Source of the DNA: Acidimicrobiia bacterium | GTDB taxonomy: Bacteria; Actinomycetota; Acidimicrobiia; Spongiisociales; ZC4RG35 | Direction of reading: 5' to 3' | Assembly (NCBI GenBank): GCA_015488325.1 | Contig: WFOA01000078.1 | Coordinates: forward strand, 1 to 34,764 | Length of the DNA stretch: 34,764 nucleotides | In this document: positions 1 to 7,904 of the stretch, piece after piece | Position numbering within the stretch: position 1 is the first letter of the stretch | Layout of the letters: every line of letters starts with the position of its first letter | Notes under the pieces: model-generated | What the model saw: the letters and a program-made list of their open reading frames with translations, nothing else | Told to the model about the DNA's origin: nothing | Databases searched by the model: none | Program-made: the position numbers and the translations under genes

Positions 1-65
1 ACGTAAAGGTGGGGCCGAGCTCCGGGCGCTCTGGCAGGCGACCGGGCCCGGCCCCACCTTCACGT
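1..65. terminator. Long inverted repeat at the 3' end of the lacI-type gene
   Basis: Positions 1-17 and 49-65 are inverted copies: ACGT, one unpaired base, then a perfect 12-bp arm (AAGGTGGGGCCG pairing with CGGCCCCACCTT). The spacer is about 31 nt and GC-rich. The right arm covers the stop codon (60-62) of the minus-strand repressor gene, so it probably acts as that gene's terminator or 3' stabilising hairpin. There is no clear U tract. The repeat begins at the window edge and may extend beyond it. Confidence 0.5.
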
Positions 66-1076
66 AGAGCCCCGGATCACGAGTTCGGGCTCCCACAGCC
101 GCACCTCGCCGTCGGCGGGCCATTGTCCGTGGATGCCGGCGTAGAGGGCGTGGTAGGCCTCCCGGGCCATCCCGAAGGCATCCTGGACGACGGTGGTCAG
201 CGGCGGGTCGACGACTTCACCGAAGGGGATGCCGTCGTATCCGGCGACGGCGACGTCTCGGGGGACGTCGAGGCCGAGGTCCTTGCAGGCCTTGAGGGCG
301 CCCATCGCCATCATGTCGTTGAAGGCGACGATGGCATCGGTGTCGGGATGGCGGTCGAGGAGGGTGGCGGCTGCGACCTGACCACGGGGGATCGTCGGCC
401 GGTCGGCGACCACGGGGGGCTCGGTGACGCCGGTGGCGGCGGCGATCGCCTCCCGCAGGGCCAGGTACCGGTCGTGGACCACGTCGGGGAACATCTCGTT
501 CATGAGCAGACCGATCCGCCGCCTCCCCCGGGTGTGGAGGTGGCCGACGAGCTTGCGGGCCGCCTCCCATTCGTCCAGGGCGATGGAGATGACGTTGGGG
601 ATCCGGGCGGCACGGGTGATCATCACGACGGGCCCGCCGAACCGGCCGGCGAAGGCGGCGACGTCTTCGTCGGCGAGGATCGACGGGAAGACGGCGATCC
701 CGTCGACGCCGAGGCTCACCAACGTCTCGAGGGTCCCCATGCCCCGGTCGTCTCGCCGGTCCAGCTCGGCGACCACCAGTGAGTACCCGTGTTCGCGCGC
801 TGCTTCCTGCATGGCCGAGCAGGTGTCGGAGAAGAGCTGGTTGCGCATGTCGACGGAGGCGATCCCGAAGGTTCGGGACCGGCGGGTGACGAGGGCACGG
901 GCCATACGATTGGGGCGGTAGCCGAGCTGTTCGATCGCCTGTTCGACTCGCCGACGGGTCTCGGGGGCGACGCTGGGATGGTTGGCGATCACCCTCGAGA
1001 CGGTCTGCCGGGAGACCCCGGCGAGGTCCGCCACGTCGAGGATGGTGGGCCGGTCCGGTCCCCGCCGTCGGGCCAT
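60..1076 (-). CDS. LacI/GalR-family transcriptional repressor
   Basis: A DNA-binding repressor of about 338 residues, the usual LacI-family length. The N-terminal helix-turn-helix and hinge are plain (TILDVADLAGVSRQTVSRVI, then YRPNRMARAL). The rest is a periplasmic-binding-protein-like sensor domain, including AFNDMMAMGALKA and VAVAGYDG near residues 250-285. I chose the ATG at 1076 because GAGGAGG lies a few bases upstream; an in-frame start at 1118 lacks this support. It is divergent from the ABC importer starting at 1211, and two palindromes between them look like its operators. It therefore probably represses the importer, and itself, until a ligand binds. The ligand cannot be read from the sequence; a sugar, polyol or glycerophospho-compound is likely from context. 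Confidence 0.93.
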   Translation of the reverse strand: MARRRGPDRPTILDVADLAGVSRQTVSRVIANHPSVAPETRRRVEQAIEQLGYRPNRMARALVTRRSRTFGIASVDMRNQLFSDTCSAMQEAAREHGYSLVVAELDRRDDRGMGTLETLVSLGVDGIAVFPSILADEDVAAFAGRFGGPVVMITRAARIPNVISIALDEWEAARKLVGHLHTRGRRRIGLLMNEMFPDVVHDRYLALREAIAAATGVTEPPVVADRPTIPRGQVAAATLLDRHPDTDAIVAFNDMMAMGALKACKDLGLDVPRDVAVAGYDGIPFGEVVDPPLTTVVQDAFGMAREAYHALYAGIHGQWPADGEVRLWEPELVIRGST

Positions 1077-1128
1077 CGGGTTCCTCCTCGGTCGCGAAAA
1101 ATTTCCTTCACGATCCACGACTGCGCGT

Positions 1129-1172
1129 GTGAACGTTCACTATAAGTTGTCGTGTGATCGTTCACATACGAT
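1129..1172. promoter_or_regulatory. Divergent promoters with two LacI-type operators
   Basis: GTGAACGTTCAC at 1129-1140 is a perfect 12-bp palindrome. GTGATCGTTCAC at 1154-1165 is the same element with one mismatched pair. Their centres are 25 bp apart. A minus-strand -10-like TATAGT (1144-1139) abuts the first, and a plus-strand -10-like TACGAT (1167-1172) follows the second. Each operator would thus cover the core of one divergent promoter. The palindromes are directly visible; binding by the adjacent repressor is inferred. Confidence 0.75.
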
Positions 1173-1210
1173 CATCCGTCCCAGGACGGGAGAGATCGAG
1201 GAGGAGTGTC

Positions 1211-2647
1211 ATGCCCAAGCGGACGATGCTGTTGATCGGGGCCTTCGCCCTCGTCGCGGCGGCGTGTGCCACCGACTCGCCCCAGGCGACATCGGCGACA
1301 CCGGAGACGACCGTGGCGACGACGCAGCCCCCGGTGACCGTCACCGTCGAAGTGCCCACCGGCGGCGAGCTCGTCACCCTCACCGCCCGATGCAAGGCCG
1401 GAGCCACCGAGACGGGGCGGTGCAACAACCTGCTGAAGGCGGTCGCCGCCGCCAACCAGGCGTTGGAAGCGGCAGGTGACACCCGTCGGGTCGTCGTCGA
1501 GACGATCCAAGACAACGCCGACTGGGGCGACTACCGCACCGAGTTCGAACTGGCGTCGGACTCGGGCCAGGCCCCCGACATCATCGTCTCCGGCCACGAA
1601 GACATCGGGGCGTGGGCCCCGGCCGGACTGATCATCGACCTCACCGACATGATCGCCCAATACCCGGAATTCGACGACGTGATCCCGTCGCTGTGGTCGG
1701 CGGTCGAGTTCGAAGGGCGTCGCTGGGCCATCCCCCAAGACACCGAGGCCCGTCCCCTCTACTTCAACAAGACCCTCCTCGCCGAGCTCGGCTGGAGCCA
1801 AGAGGAGATCGACGGGCTCCCCGCCCGGATCGAATCGGGCGAGTTCACCTGGGAGGACATGATGGCCACCGCCAAAGAGGCGGTCGACGCCGGGATCGTC
1901 CCGCCCGGCAACGGCTTCTGGCACCGTCCCAAGAACGGACCGGACTTCCTGGCCTTCTACTACGGGGCCGGCGGCGAGATCGGAACCGGCACCACCCTCA
2001 CCTTCGACGTCGACGCCGCCCGCCGCGTCTACCAGATGCTGGACGACGCCGTCGAGTCGCAGGTGCTGTCGTCGAGCCGCCTCGACGGCGACTGGACCGG
2101 CTGGCACACCGGCATCACCAGCGGACAGGTGCTCTTCTGGCTGGGCGGCACCTGGCAGTGGAGCGAATGGGCGACCCAGTACCTGGCCGAAGTCGGCGGC
2201 GAGGAATACCAGTTCGAGAACTGGGGTTTCGGCCTGCTCCCGGCGATGCCGGGAGGTGACGGTCCCCTCACCTTGAGTCATCCGCTCGCCTACATGGTGT
2301 CGAGCCAGTCGGAGAACCCCGACCTGGCGGTCCTGCTCATCGCCAAGGCGACCACGACCGAGCTCAACACCGAGTACGCGGTGGAGAGCGCCCACCTCGG
2401 CATCCTGCAGTCGCAGGCGGACTACGAGCCCTACACCTCGGCGAAGTTCCTCTCCGAGGCGTTGCCGCTGCTCGACTACACGACCTTCCTGCCCAACAGC
2501 CCGGCCTTCAGCGCCTGGTCGGAGGCGTACTACCTGGGGATCCAGGCGGTCGAATCCGGCGAGCTGGAACCCGACGAGGCCGTTGAAGTGGTCGTCGGAC
2601 AGCTCCGCAACGAACTCGGGGACAGCATCGAGATCATCGGGGCCTAG
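1211..2647 (+). CDS. ABC importer substrate-binding lipoprotein (family 1 type)
   Basis: An extracytoplasmic solute-binding protein of 478 residues that captures the substrate for the permease pair encoded just downstream. It starts at ATG 1211, preceded by a GAGGAG ribosome site. Residues 1-19 form a lipoprotein signal ending in AAAC, so it should be lipid-anchored at Cys19. A Thr/Pro/Val-rich linker follows. The body resembles family 1 sugar-binding proteins: DNADWGDYRTEF, then APDIIVSGHEDIGAWAPAG, PLYFNKTLL and a WTGWHTGITSG segment. The cluster ends with a glycerophosphodiesterase, so glycerol-3-phosphate, glycerophosphodiesters or another polyol/sugar phosphate are candidate substrates. 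The binding-site residues do not settle this by eye. Expression is probably controlled by the divergent LacI-type repressor. Confidence 0.9.
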   Translation: MPKRTMLLIGAFALVAAACATDSPQATSATPETTVATTQPPVTVTVEVPTGGELVTLTARCKAGATETGRCNNLLKAVAAANQALEAAGDTRRVVVETIQDNADWGDYRTEFELASDSGQAPDIIVSGHEDIGAWAPAGLIIDLTDMIAQYPEFDDVIPSLWSAVEFEGRRWAIPQDTEARPLYFNKTLLAELGWSQEEIDGLPARIESGEFTWEDMMATAKEAVDAGIVPPGNGFWHRPKNGPDFLAFYYGAGGEIGTGTTLTFDVDAARRVYQMLDDAVESQVLSSSRLDGDWTGWHTGITSGQVLFWLGGTWQWSEWATQYLAEVGGEEYQFENWGFGLLPAMPGGDGPLTLSHPLAYMVSSQSENPDLAVLLIAKATTTELNTEYAVESAHLGILQSQADYEPYTSAKFLSEALPLLDYTTFLPNSPAFSAWSEAYYLGIQAVESGELEPDEAVEVVVGQLRNELGDSIEIIGA

Positions 2648-2662
2648 GGTTCCTCCCATGGG

Positions 2663-2696
2663 GTCGGAGGATCGGGCTTCGGCCCGATCCTCCGAC
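2663..2696 (+). terminator. 15-bp TTCG-loop hairpin between binding protein and permease
   Basis: A perfect 15-bp stem (2663-2677 with 2682-2696) closed by a TTCG tetraloop, 15 nt after the binding-protein stop and 29 nt before the permease start. No U tract follows. In ABC importer operons, hairpins here commonly stabilise the binding-protein mRNA or partly terminate transcription, so that the binding protein is made in excess. That role is inferred. Confidence 0.8.
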
Positions 2697-2725
2697 GGGA
2701 ACCCACCGAGACGGGACGATCGGAG

Positions 2726-3664
2726 ATGGTGGCGGAGACCAGAGGACGTCCACGGCGCCGGAGGAGGAGGCTCACCGCCTTCGGGTTCCTCGCTCCGGCG
2801 CTGGTGCTCGTCGTGGCCTTCTACCTCATCCCGGCGGTCCTCACCCTCGTGCTCAGCCTCACCGACCTGTCGAGCGCCAACTTCACCAAACCCTGGAACT
2901 TCATCGGCCTGGAGAACTATCGGAGGCTCTTCTCCGACGCCTTCTTTCCCAAGATCCTCCGCAACACGCTGTTCTACGTCTTCGTGACGCTCGGGTTGTT
3001 CAACGTGGGCCTCGCCCTCGTGCTGGCGTTGACGTCCACCGCGATCCCCCGGCGTGCCGGCTTCCTGTTCCGCATGCTGTGGCTGCTGCCCCGCATCACC
3101 CCGTCGGTGATCTACATCATGATGTGGGTGCGGATCGCCCAGCAGCCCCCCTTCGGGATCATCAACCAGCTCCTCGGCCCCTTAGGGGTCGAAGGCAAGA
3201 ACTGGCTGTTCGAGACGCCGTGGCTCTTCGTCATCCTCACCAACGGGTTCGTCGGGGCGTCGTTCGGGATGATCATCTTCACCTCCGCCCTCGAGGCGAT
3301 CCCCCGGGACGTCCTCACCGCCGCCCGGGTCGACGGGGCGTCCCGCTGGCGGCTCATCCGGGACATGCAGATCCCCCTCATCAAATGGCCGCTCCTGTTC
3401 GTGGCCACCTACCAGACGATGTCGCTGCTCACCTCCTTCGAGTACATTCTCCTGCTCACCGAAGGGGGACCGGGCCTGTTCACCACCGAAGTGTGGGCCC
3501 TCACCTCCTACAAGCGTGCCCTCGGGACCTACTTCGGGAACAACCAGTGGGGATACGGCGCCGCCTGGGGGTTCGTGCTCGTCGTCATCGGGTTCGTCTT
3601 CTCCCTCATCTACGTGCGGATCTTCCGCTTCAACCAGCTCGTCAGGGAGCCGTTGATCGAATGA
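2726..3664 (+). CDS. ABC importer permease, UgpA/MalF-like
   Basis: An inner-membrane subunit of the importer (312 residues). An Arg-rich cytoplasmic N-terminus (9-15) precedes six predicted membrane spans, roughly at 18-44, 80-103, 113-135, 165-187, 222-245 and 278-300. The cytoplasmic EAA loop, which docks onto the ATPase, is clear at about 190-221 (EAIPRDVLTAARVDGASRWR, then IPLIKWP). The GGPG motif at 247-250 is also typical. GGAG lies directly against the ATG at 2726, which is close for a ribosome site; the GTG at 2729 is an alternative start. The stop overlaps the next permease start as ATGA. Confidence 0.93.
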   Translation: MVAETRGRPRRRRRRLTAFGFLAPALVLVVAFYLIPAVLTLVLSLTDLSSANFTKPWNFIGLENYRRLFSDAFFPKILRNTLFYVFVTLGLFNVGLALVLALTSTAIPRRAGFLFRMLWLLPRITPSVIYIMMWVRIAQQPPFGIINQLLGPLGVEGKNWLFETPWLFVILTNGFVGASFGMIIFTSALEAIPRDVLTAARVDGASRWRLIRDMQIPLIKWPLLFVATYQTMSLLTSFEYILLLTEGGPGLFTTEVWALTSYKRALGTYFGNNQWGYGAAWGFVLVVIGFVFSLIYVRIFRFNQLVREPLIE

Positions 3665-4557
3665 GCGTCGCCGTTGGGGACCTCCGCCGCCGGCGTCGCC
3701 GGGCCATCCTCGGTGGGTGGCTCGGGTACGGGCTGTTGGGGGTGTCGGTCCTTCCCATCCTGGTGGGGTACGCCTGGCTGGGTATCGCCTCGTTCTCCCG
3801 CCGCACGCAAGGCCTGATCCCCACCACCATCGACGGCCGGGCCGGGGGCTGGACCCTGGACAACTGGAGCTTCCTGTTCGACGGATCCGTCTACCGGGCC
3901 ACCGTCAACTCCCTGCTCATGGCCCTCGGCATGGTGGTGGGTGTCGGGTTCGTCTCCACCCTGGGCGGGTACGCCATCTCCCGGATCCGCTTCCCGGGCC
4001 GCAAAGGGGTGCTCTCGATGACGCTGCTGCTCAACGCCTTCAGGGCCGACATGCTGCTCATCGCCATCTTCTTCGTGCTCCGGGAGCTGGGGACCATTCC
4101 CGGCCTGGGACGCTTCATCGGGTTCGACACGGTCGGAGGGGTGGCCCTGGTGATGGTCAGCCTCGAGCTCCCCCTGGGGCTGTGGCTGATGAAGGGCTTT
4201 TTCGACTCGGTGTCCTGGGACATGGAACGGGCCGCCCTCATCGACGGCGCCTCCCGGTTCCGGGCTTGGTGGGAGATCGTCCTCCCGCAGGTGACGCCGG
4301 GGCTGGCGGCCCTGTCGGTCTTCACCTTCATCTCGGGTTGGAACGCCTACCTGATCCCCTTCACCTACACCGTCGGCACCGGCGTGTCGAACCTGCCCGT
4401 CTACCTCAACGAGCTCATCGGCGAGACAGCCCCGACGAACTGGAACCAGGTGGCGGCGGTGGGGCTGTTCCAGCTCCTCCCCATCTTGGCCTTCTACCTG
4501 GTGATGCAGGAGAAGCTGCTGAACATCTACAGCGGCGGGACGAAGGGCGGCACGTGA
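3661..4557 (+). CDS. ABC importer permease, UgpE/MalG-like
   Basis: The second membrane subunit (298 residues). It starts at the ATG inside the ATGA overlap with the upstream permease, which implies translational coupling. A basic N-terminus (RRRRRR at 9-14) is followed by six predicted spans. The EAA loop is at about 189-209 (ERAALIDGASRFRAWWEIVL). The C-terminal part contains the SGWNAYLIPFTY segment, similar to the SWNEF/NNFL segment of MalG-type permeases. It pairs with the preceding permease as a heterodimeric channel driven by the ATPase encoded next. Confidence 0.93.
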   Translation: MSVAVGDLRRRRRRAILGGWLGYGLLGVSVLPILVGYAWLGIASFSRRTQGLIPTTIDGRAGGWTLDNWSFLFDGSVYRATVNSLLMALGMVVGVGFVSTLGGYAISRIRFPGRKGVLSMTLLLNAFRADMLLIAIFFVLRELGTIPGLGRFIGFDTVGGVALVMVSLELPLGLWLMKGFFDSVSWDMERAALIDGASRFRAWWEIVLPQVTPGLAALSVFTFISGWNAYLIPFTYTVGTGVSNLPVYLNELIGETAPTNWNQVAAVGLFQLLPILAFYLVMQEKLLNIYSGGTKGGT

Positions 4558-4572
4558 ACGGGAGACGACACG

Positions 4573-5646
4573 GTGGAGATTGAGCTGCGAGGGGTCACGA
4601 AGAGGTGGGGAGAGGCAGTGGCGGTGGAACGCCTCGACCTCGACATCGCCGACGGCGAGTTCGTCGCGTTCCTCGGTCCGTCGGGATGCGGGAAGACGAC
4701 CACCCTGATGATGATCGCAGGGATCTACCAGCCGACCTCGGGCGAGATCGTCTTCGACGGGGAGGTCGTCAACGACCTCGCACCTCGGGACCGTCGGGTC
4801 GGGATGGTGTTTCAGAGCTACGCCCTGTATCCGCACATGACGGTCGCCGAGAACATCTCCTACTCCCTGAAACTGCAACGGGTGGACAAGGCGACCCGGC
4901 GGCGACGGGCCCAGGAGATCGCCGACCTGATGGGCATCGGCCACCTCCTCGACCGCCGCCCCGCCGAACTGTCGGGCGGCCAGCAGCAACGGGTCGCGGT
5001 GGGTCGTGCCTTGGTGAAGGAACCCAACGTGCTCCTCTTCGACGAGCCCCTCTCCAACCTCGACGCCCGACTCCGGCTCACCATGCGCTCGGAGATCAAG
5101 AGGATGCAGACCGAGTTGGGTATCACCTCCATCTACGTCACCCACGACCAGGTGGAGGCGACGACGATGGCCGACCGGATCGCCGTCATGCGGGAAGGGC
5201 GGCTGGAGGCGTACGCCACCCCCGACGAGCTGTACCAGCGACCGAAGACCCGGTTCGTCGCCGGGTTCGTCGGCAACCCCCCGATGAACCTGTTCGACGC
5301 CGAGGTCCTCCAACGAGACGGACAGTACGTCGCCCACGCCCTCGGGATCGAGATCGTCGTCCCCGCCGAACGGGGCCGACACGCCGCCGGACGGGGGACG
5401 GTGACGATGGGGGTCCGCCCCGAACACGTCCTCCCCGGTACGGGCCGCCACCGGGGCGAGGTCGTGATCGTGGAGCCGCTGGGGCGAGAAGACCTGATCG
5501 ACATCGACGTCGGTGCGGGGGTGCTGCGGGCCCTCGCCGACAAGACCCTGGGGCTGCGGCCCGGAGACGTCGTCGCCTTCGACGTCGACACGTCGGAGGT
5601 CCAGTTCTTCGCCTCGGAGACGGAGCGGTCACTGCTGTGGGATTGA
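4573..5646 (+). CDS. ABC importer ATPase, UgpC/MsmK/MalK type
   Basis: The nucleotide-binding subunit (357 residues) that powers the importer from the cytoplasmic face. All motifs are intact: Walker A GPSGCGKT at 35-42, Q-loop Gln81, signature LSGGQQQR at 133-140, Walker B LLFDEP at 153-158 and switch His191. The extra ~120 C-terminal residues form the MalK/UgpC-type regulatory (TOBE) domain, including GVRPEHV. The start is GTG 4573 with GGGAG eight bases upstream. ATPases of this subfamily can serve several importers, so it may not be exclusive to this one. Confidence 0.95.
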   Translation: MEIELRGVTKRWGEAVAVERLDLDIADGEFVAFLGPSGCGKTTTLMMIAGIYQPTSGEIVFDGEVVNDLAPRDRRVGMVFQSYALYPHMTVAENISYSLKLQRVDKATRRRRAQEIADLMGIGHLLDRRPAELSGGQQQRVAVGRALVKEPNVLLFDEPLSNLDARLRLTMRSEIKRMQTELGITSIYVTHDQVEATTMADRIAVMREGRLEAYATPDELYQRPKTRFVAGFVGNPPMNLFDAEVLQRDGQYVAHALGIEIVVPAERGRHAAGRGTVTMGVRPEHVLPGTGRHRGEVVIVEPLGREDLIDIDVGAGVLRALADKTLGLRPGDVVAFDVDTSEVQFFASETERSLLWD

Positions 5647-5668
5647 GAGGAACCTTGGAGATCCGGAG

Positions 5669-6373
5669 ATGACCACCGAGGACGGCGCCACCGGGTGCGA
5701 AGTGATCGCGTTCGCCCATCGGGGAGCGCGGTCCCAGGCACCGGAGAACACGATCGAAGCGTTCCTGTTGGCGTTGGAGCTCGGAGCGACCGGACTCGAG
5801 TCCGACGTCTGGCTCACCGCCGACGGCGTCGCCGTCCTCGACCACGACGGGCAGGTGGGGCCGCGTCGGATGCCGATCGGCACCCTCGAGCATCGGGACC
5901 TCCCCGGCGCGATCCCGACCCTCGGGGACCTCTATGCAGCATGTGGGACCGACTTCGAGCTCTCCCTCGACCTGAAGGACCACCGGGCGATCGCCGAGGT
6001 GGTCGCCGTGGCGGAGACCCACGGCGCGGTCGAACGTCTCTGGGTCGTCCACGAGCTGGTCGACGTGCTGGCCGAATGGCGACACAGGTGGCCCGGTCTC
6101 CGGCTGGTGCACACCACCAGCGTCGGGGCGATGGTGGAGGGGCCCTCCGAACACGCTTCCAAGCTGGGTGAGGTCGGGGTGGAGGCCGTGAACCTCCGGT
6201 CCGACGAATGGAGCCCCGAGTTGGTGGCCCTGTTCCACTCCCGGGGACGGCTCTGCTTCGCCTGGGACGCCCAGGATTCGGAGACGATGCACGCGCTGCT
6301 CCAGATGGGAGTCGACGCCCTGTACAGCGACCACGTCGGTGAGCTGGTCCGGGCGGTCGCCGCCGGACCCTGA
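5669..6373 (+). CDS. Glycerophosphodiester phosphodiesterase (UgpQ-like)
   Basis: A 234-residue GDPD-family enzyme expected to hydrolyse glycerophosphodiesters to glycerol 3-phosphate plus an alcohol. It lacks a signal peptide and so should be cytoplasmic. Visible motifs are FAHRGARSQAPENT (catalytic His-Arg and Glu-Asn), LESDVWLTADG, VLDHDGQV (second catalytic His) and LSLDLKD (metal ligand). The start at ATG 5669 has GGAG just upstream, 22 nt after the ATPase stop, so it is probably the last gene of the importer operon. Its position parallels E. coli ugpBAECQ. It supports, but does not prove, a glycerophosphodiester substrate for the importer. Confidence 0.9.
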   Translation: MTTEDGATGCEVIAFAHRGARSQAPENTIEAFLLALELGATGLESDVWLTADGVAVLDHDGQVGPRRMPIGTLEHRDLPGAIPTLGDLYAACGTDFELSLDLKDHRAIAEVVAVAETHGAVERLWVVHELVDVLAEWRHRWPGLRLVHTTSVGAMVEGPSEHASKLGEVGVEAVNLRSDEWSPELVALFHSRGRLCFAWDAQDSETMHALLQMGVDALYSDHVGELVRAVAAGP

Positions 6374-6431
6374 CGGCGCAGGGGCCTTCCGTCCCTCCCC
6401 GGGGGCTGTCCGGGTGCGCTATGTATGGGGC

Positions 6432-7088
6432 ATGAGGAGATACGCCGATCGTGTCCAGGCGGGGCGGGTCCTCGCCCGGGAGATGGCAGCCGGCCCGTTC
6501 GCCGAACCGGTCGTTCTGGGCCTGCCCCGTGGCGGCGTGGTCGTGGCGGCCGAAGTCGCCACCGCCCTCGCCGCCCCCCTCGACGTGCTGGTGGTACGCA
6601 AACTCGGCGTTCCCTGGCACCCCGAGCTGGGGATGGGCGCCATCGCCGAACGGGGCGTCGTGCTCCTCAACGACGAAGTGGTTCGGGCCACGGGTGTGAG
6701 CGCCGCCGACATCGAACGTGTCCGTCGTCGGGAAGAAGCCGAGCTGCGTCGACGGGCCGAGACCTACCGGCAGGGCCGCCCTCCCCGCGACCTCGCCGGA
6801 GCCACGGCGATCCTGGTGGACGACGGGTTGGCGACCGGTTTCACCGCCCGGGCCGCCATCGAGTCGGCCCGGCGGGGCGGGGCGGAGCGGGTCGTGCTCG
6901 CCGTCCCCGTCGGTGCCGCCGACACCGTCCGGGAGCTCCGTCGGATGGCCGACGAGGTCGTGTGCCCGCTCACCCCCAGGGACTTCGTCGCCGTCGGTGT
7001 CTGGTACGACGACTTCCGCCAAGTCGGGGACGGAGAGGTCGTCGAGCTGCTGCGGCGGTCCGCCGACAGCCTGTCAGGAGGGTCGTGA
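6432..7088 (+). CDS. Phosphoribosyltransferase-domain protein
   Basis: A cytoplasmic protein of 218 residues with a type I phosphoribosyltransferase fold. The PRPP-binding loop is ILVDDGLATGFTARAA near residues 128-143. The N-terminal half has GLPRGGVVVAAEVA and VRKLGVPWHPELGMGAI, typical of the COG1926 group, whose substrate is generally unknown. ATG 6432 lies seven bases after a TATGTA sequence (6420-6425), so a leaderless transcript is possible. It is not obviously part of the importer operon, since 58 bp and its own promoter separate it from the GDPD gene. I cannot name a substrate. Confidence 0.85.
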   Translation: MRRYADRVQAGRVLAREMAAGPFAEPVVLGLPRGGVVVAAEVATALAAPLDVLVVRKLGVPWHPELGMGAIAERGVVLLNDEVVRATGVSAADIERVRRREEAELRRRAETYRQGRPPRDLAGATAILVDDGLATGFTARAAIESARRGGAERVVLAVPVGAADTVRELRRMADEVVCPLTPRDFVAVGVWYDDFRQVGDGEVVELLRRSADSLSGGS

Positions 7089-7138
7089 CCGCTCGGGGAA
7101 GGCATCGGCCCGTCGAGGCGGGTTCCGTTCGATCCGGG

Positions 7139-7144
7139 TAGCGT
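7139..7144 (+). promoter_or_regulatory. -10-like element TAGCGT for the DUF3237-like gene
   Basis: TAGCGT fits the TANNNT pattern seen before many genes here. It would start transcription near 7151, leaving a leader of about 24 nt that contains the GGAGGAG ribosome site. Confidence 0.5.
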
Positions 7145-7174
7145 CGTGGCCGCAACCGAACGACGGAGGAGACG

Positions 7175-7582
7175 ATGCCTCAGCTCGAAGAGTTCTGCAC
7201 CATCCGCGTCTCGATGACGCCCCGCCTGCTGGGCCAGATGCCCGGAGGCACCAGGATCGACTTCCCCTTCGAAGGGACGGCGACCAGTCCCCACTGGGAG
7301 GGTGAGCGCCCGGTACGGGGTGTCGACTACGTGACGGTGCGGTCCGACGGCAACATGGACCTCGACATCCACGCCACCATCGGGGAGAAACGCGAGACCG
7401 TCGCCTATCGGGGCACCGGCGTGTCGATCGTCAAGTCGAAGACGGAAGCGATGCCGCAGGAGCTCATCACGTTCCAGACCGGCAACGAAGAGCTCGCCTG
7501 GCTCAACGAGGTGGTCGGTGTCGGCCTGGGTTCGGGTGAAGGAGCCGACCTCTCCCTCACCATCTACGTCGTACGCCCCTGA
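7175..7582 (+). CDS. DUF3237-like small beta-barrel protein
   Basis: A 135-residue soluble protein with no signal peptide. The pattern of a bounded beta-sheet protein with PFEGTATSPHWEGERPVRGV, then YVTVRSDGNMDLDIHATI and YRGTGVSIV, resembles the DUF3237/UPF0311 family. Members are about this size and of unknown function. ATG 7175 has a strong GGAGGAG ribosome site. No operon partner is evident: the next plus-strand gene is 322 bases away with its own promoter. Confidence 0.65.
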   Translation: MPQLEEFCTIRVSMTPRLLGQMPGGTRIDFPFEGTATSPHWEGERPVRGVDYVTVRSDGNMDLDIHATIGEKRETVAYRGTGVSIVKSKTEAMPQELITFQTGNEELAWLNEVVGVGLGSGEGADLSLTIYVVRP

Positions 7583-7589
7583 CCTCCGG

Positions 7590-7780
7590 TCAGACGCCGA
7601 GGAGCCACAGGGCGATCCCGGCCAGGTATCCGAGCATCGCCCCTCCGAGGGTGGCCACACCTCGGCGGGGGGCAGCCAGGGTCCCCGGCTCCGTTGGGAC
7701 CATCCCCGTTCCAGGGCGATGTCGTATGCGGCCGTGACGCCGGCCCAACCCAACACGAACAGCGTGGTCGTTGCCTCCGA
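7590..7780 (-). pseudogene. Frameshifted small two-helix membrane protein
   Basis: Two overlapping minus-strand frames each look like part of a real protein. The upstream one encodes TTTLFVLGWAGVTAAYDIAL and then ERGW. The downstream one encodes RRGVATLGGAMLGYLAGIAL followed by WLLGV and a stop at 7590. They are out of register by one base across a run of six G at 7667-7672 (plus strand); one extra base there would fuse them into a peptide of about 57 residues or more with two membrane spans. No good start or ribosome site was found; GTG 7756 is possible. It could be a pseudogene, a sequencing error or a slippage site. Otherwise the 7583-7904 interval holds only the promoter of the next gene. 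Confidence 0.4.
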
Positions 7781-7870
7781 ACGTCTCTCGCCTCCCCGAC
7801 AGCACGGGCCGGTGACGTTCCGCCGTCGGGCGGGGGTCCCCCGGCGTGCCCGGCCGGTCCTTTCGGCCGG

Positions 7871-7876
7871 TACGAT
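7871..7876 (+). promoter_or_regulatory. -10-like element TACGAT for the adenosine deaminase gene
   Basis: TACGAT predicts a start site near 7883, with a leader of about 22 nt that carries the GGAAGGAGGGG ribosome site before GTG 7905. Confidence 0.5.
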
Positions 7877-7904
7877 TCGCCGACGCGACGCCGGAAGGAG
7901 GGGT

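Noticed and set aside
3610-5451. A 613-codon minus-strand frame across the importer permease and ATPase
   Set aside because: The opposite strand carries intact transporter motifs in the correct frame; this one has none and is an antisense shadow.
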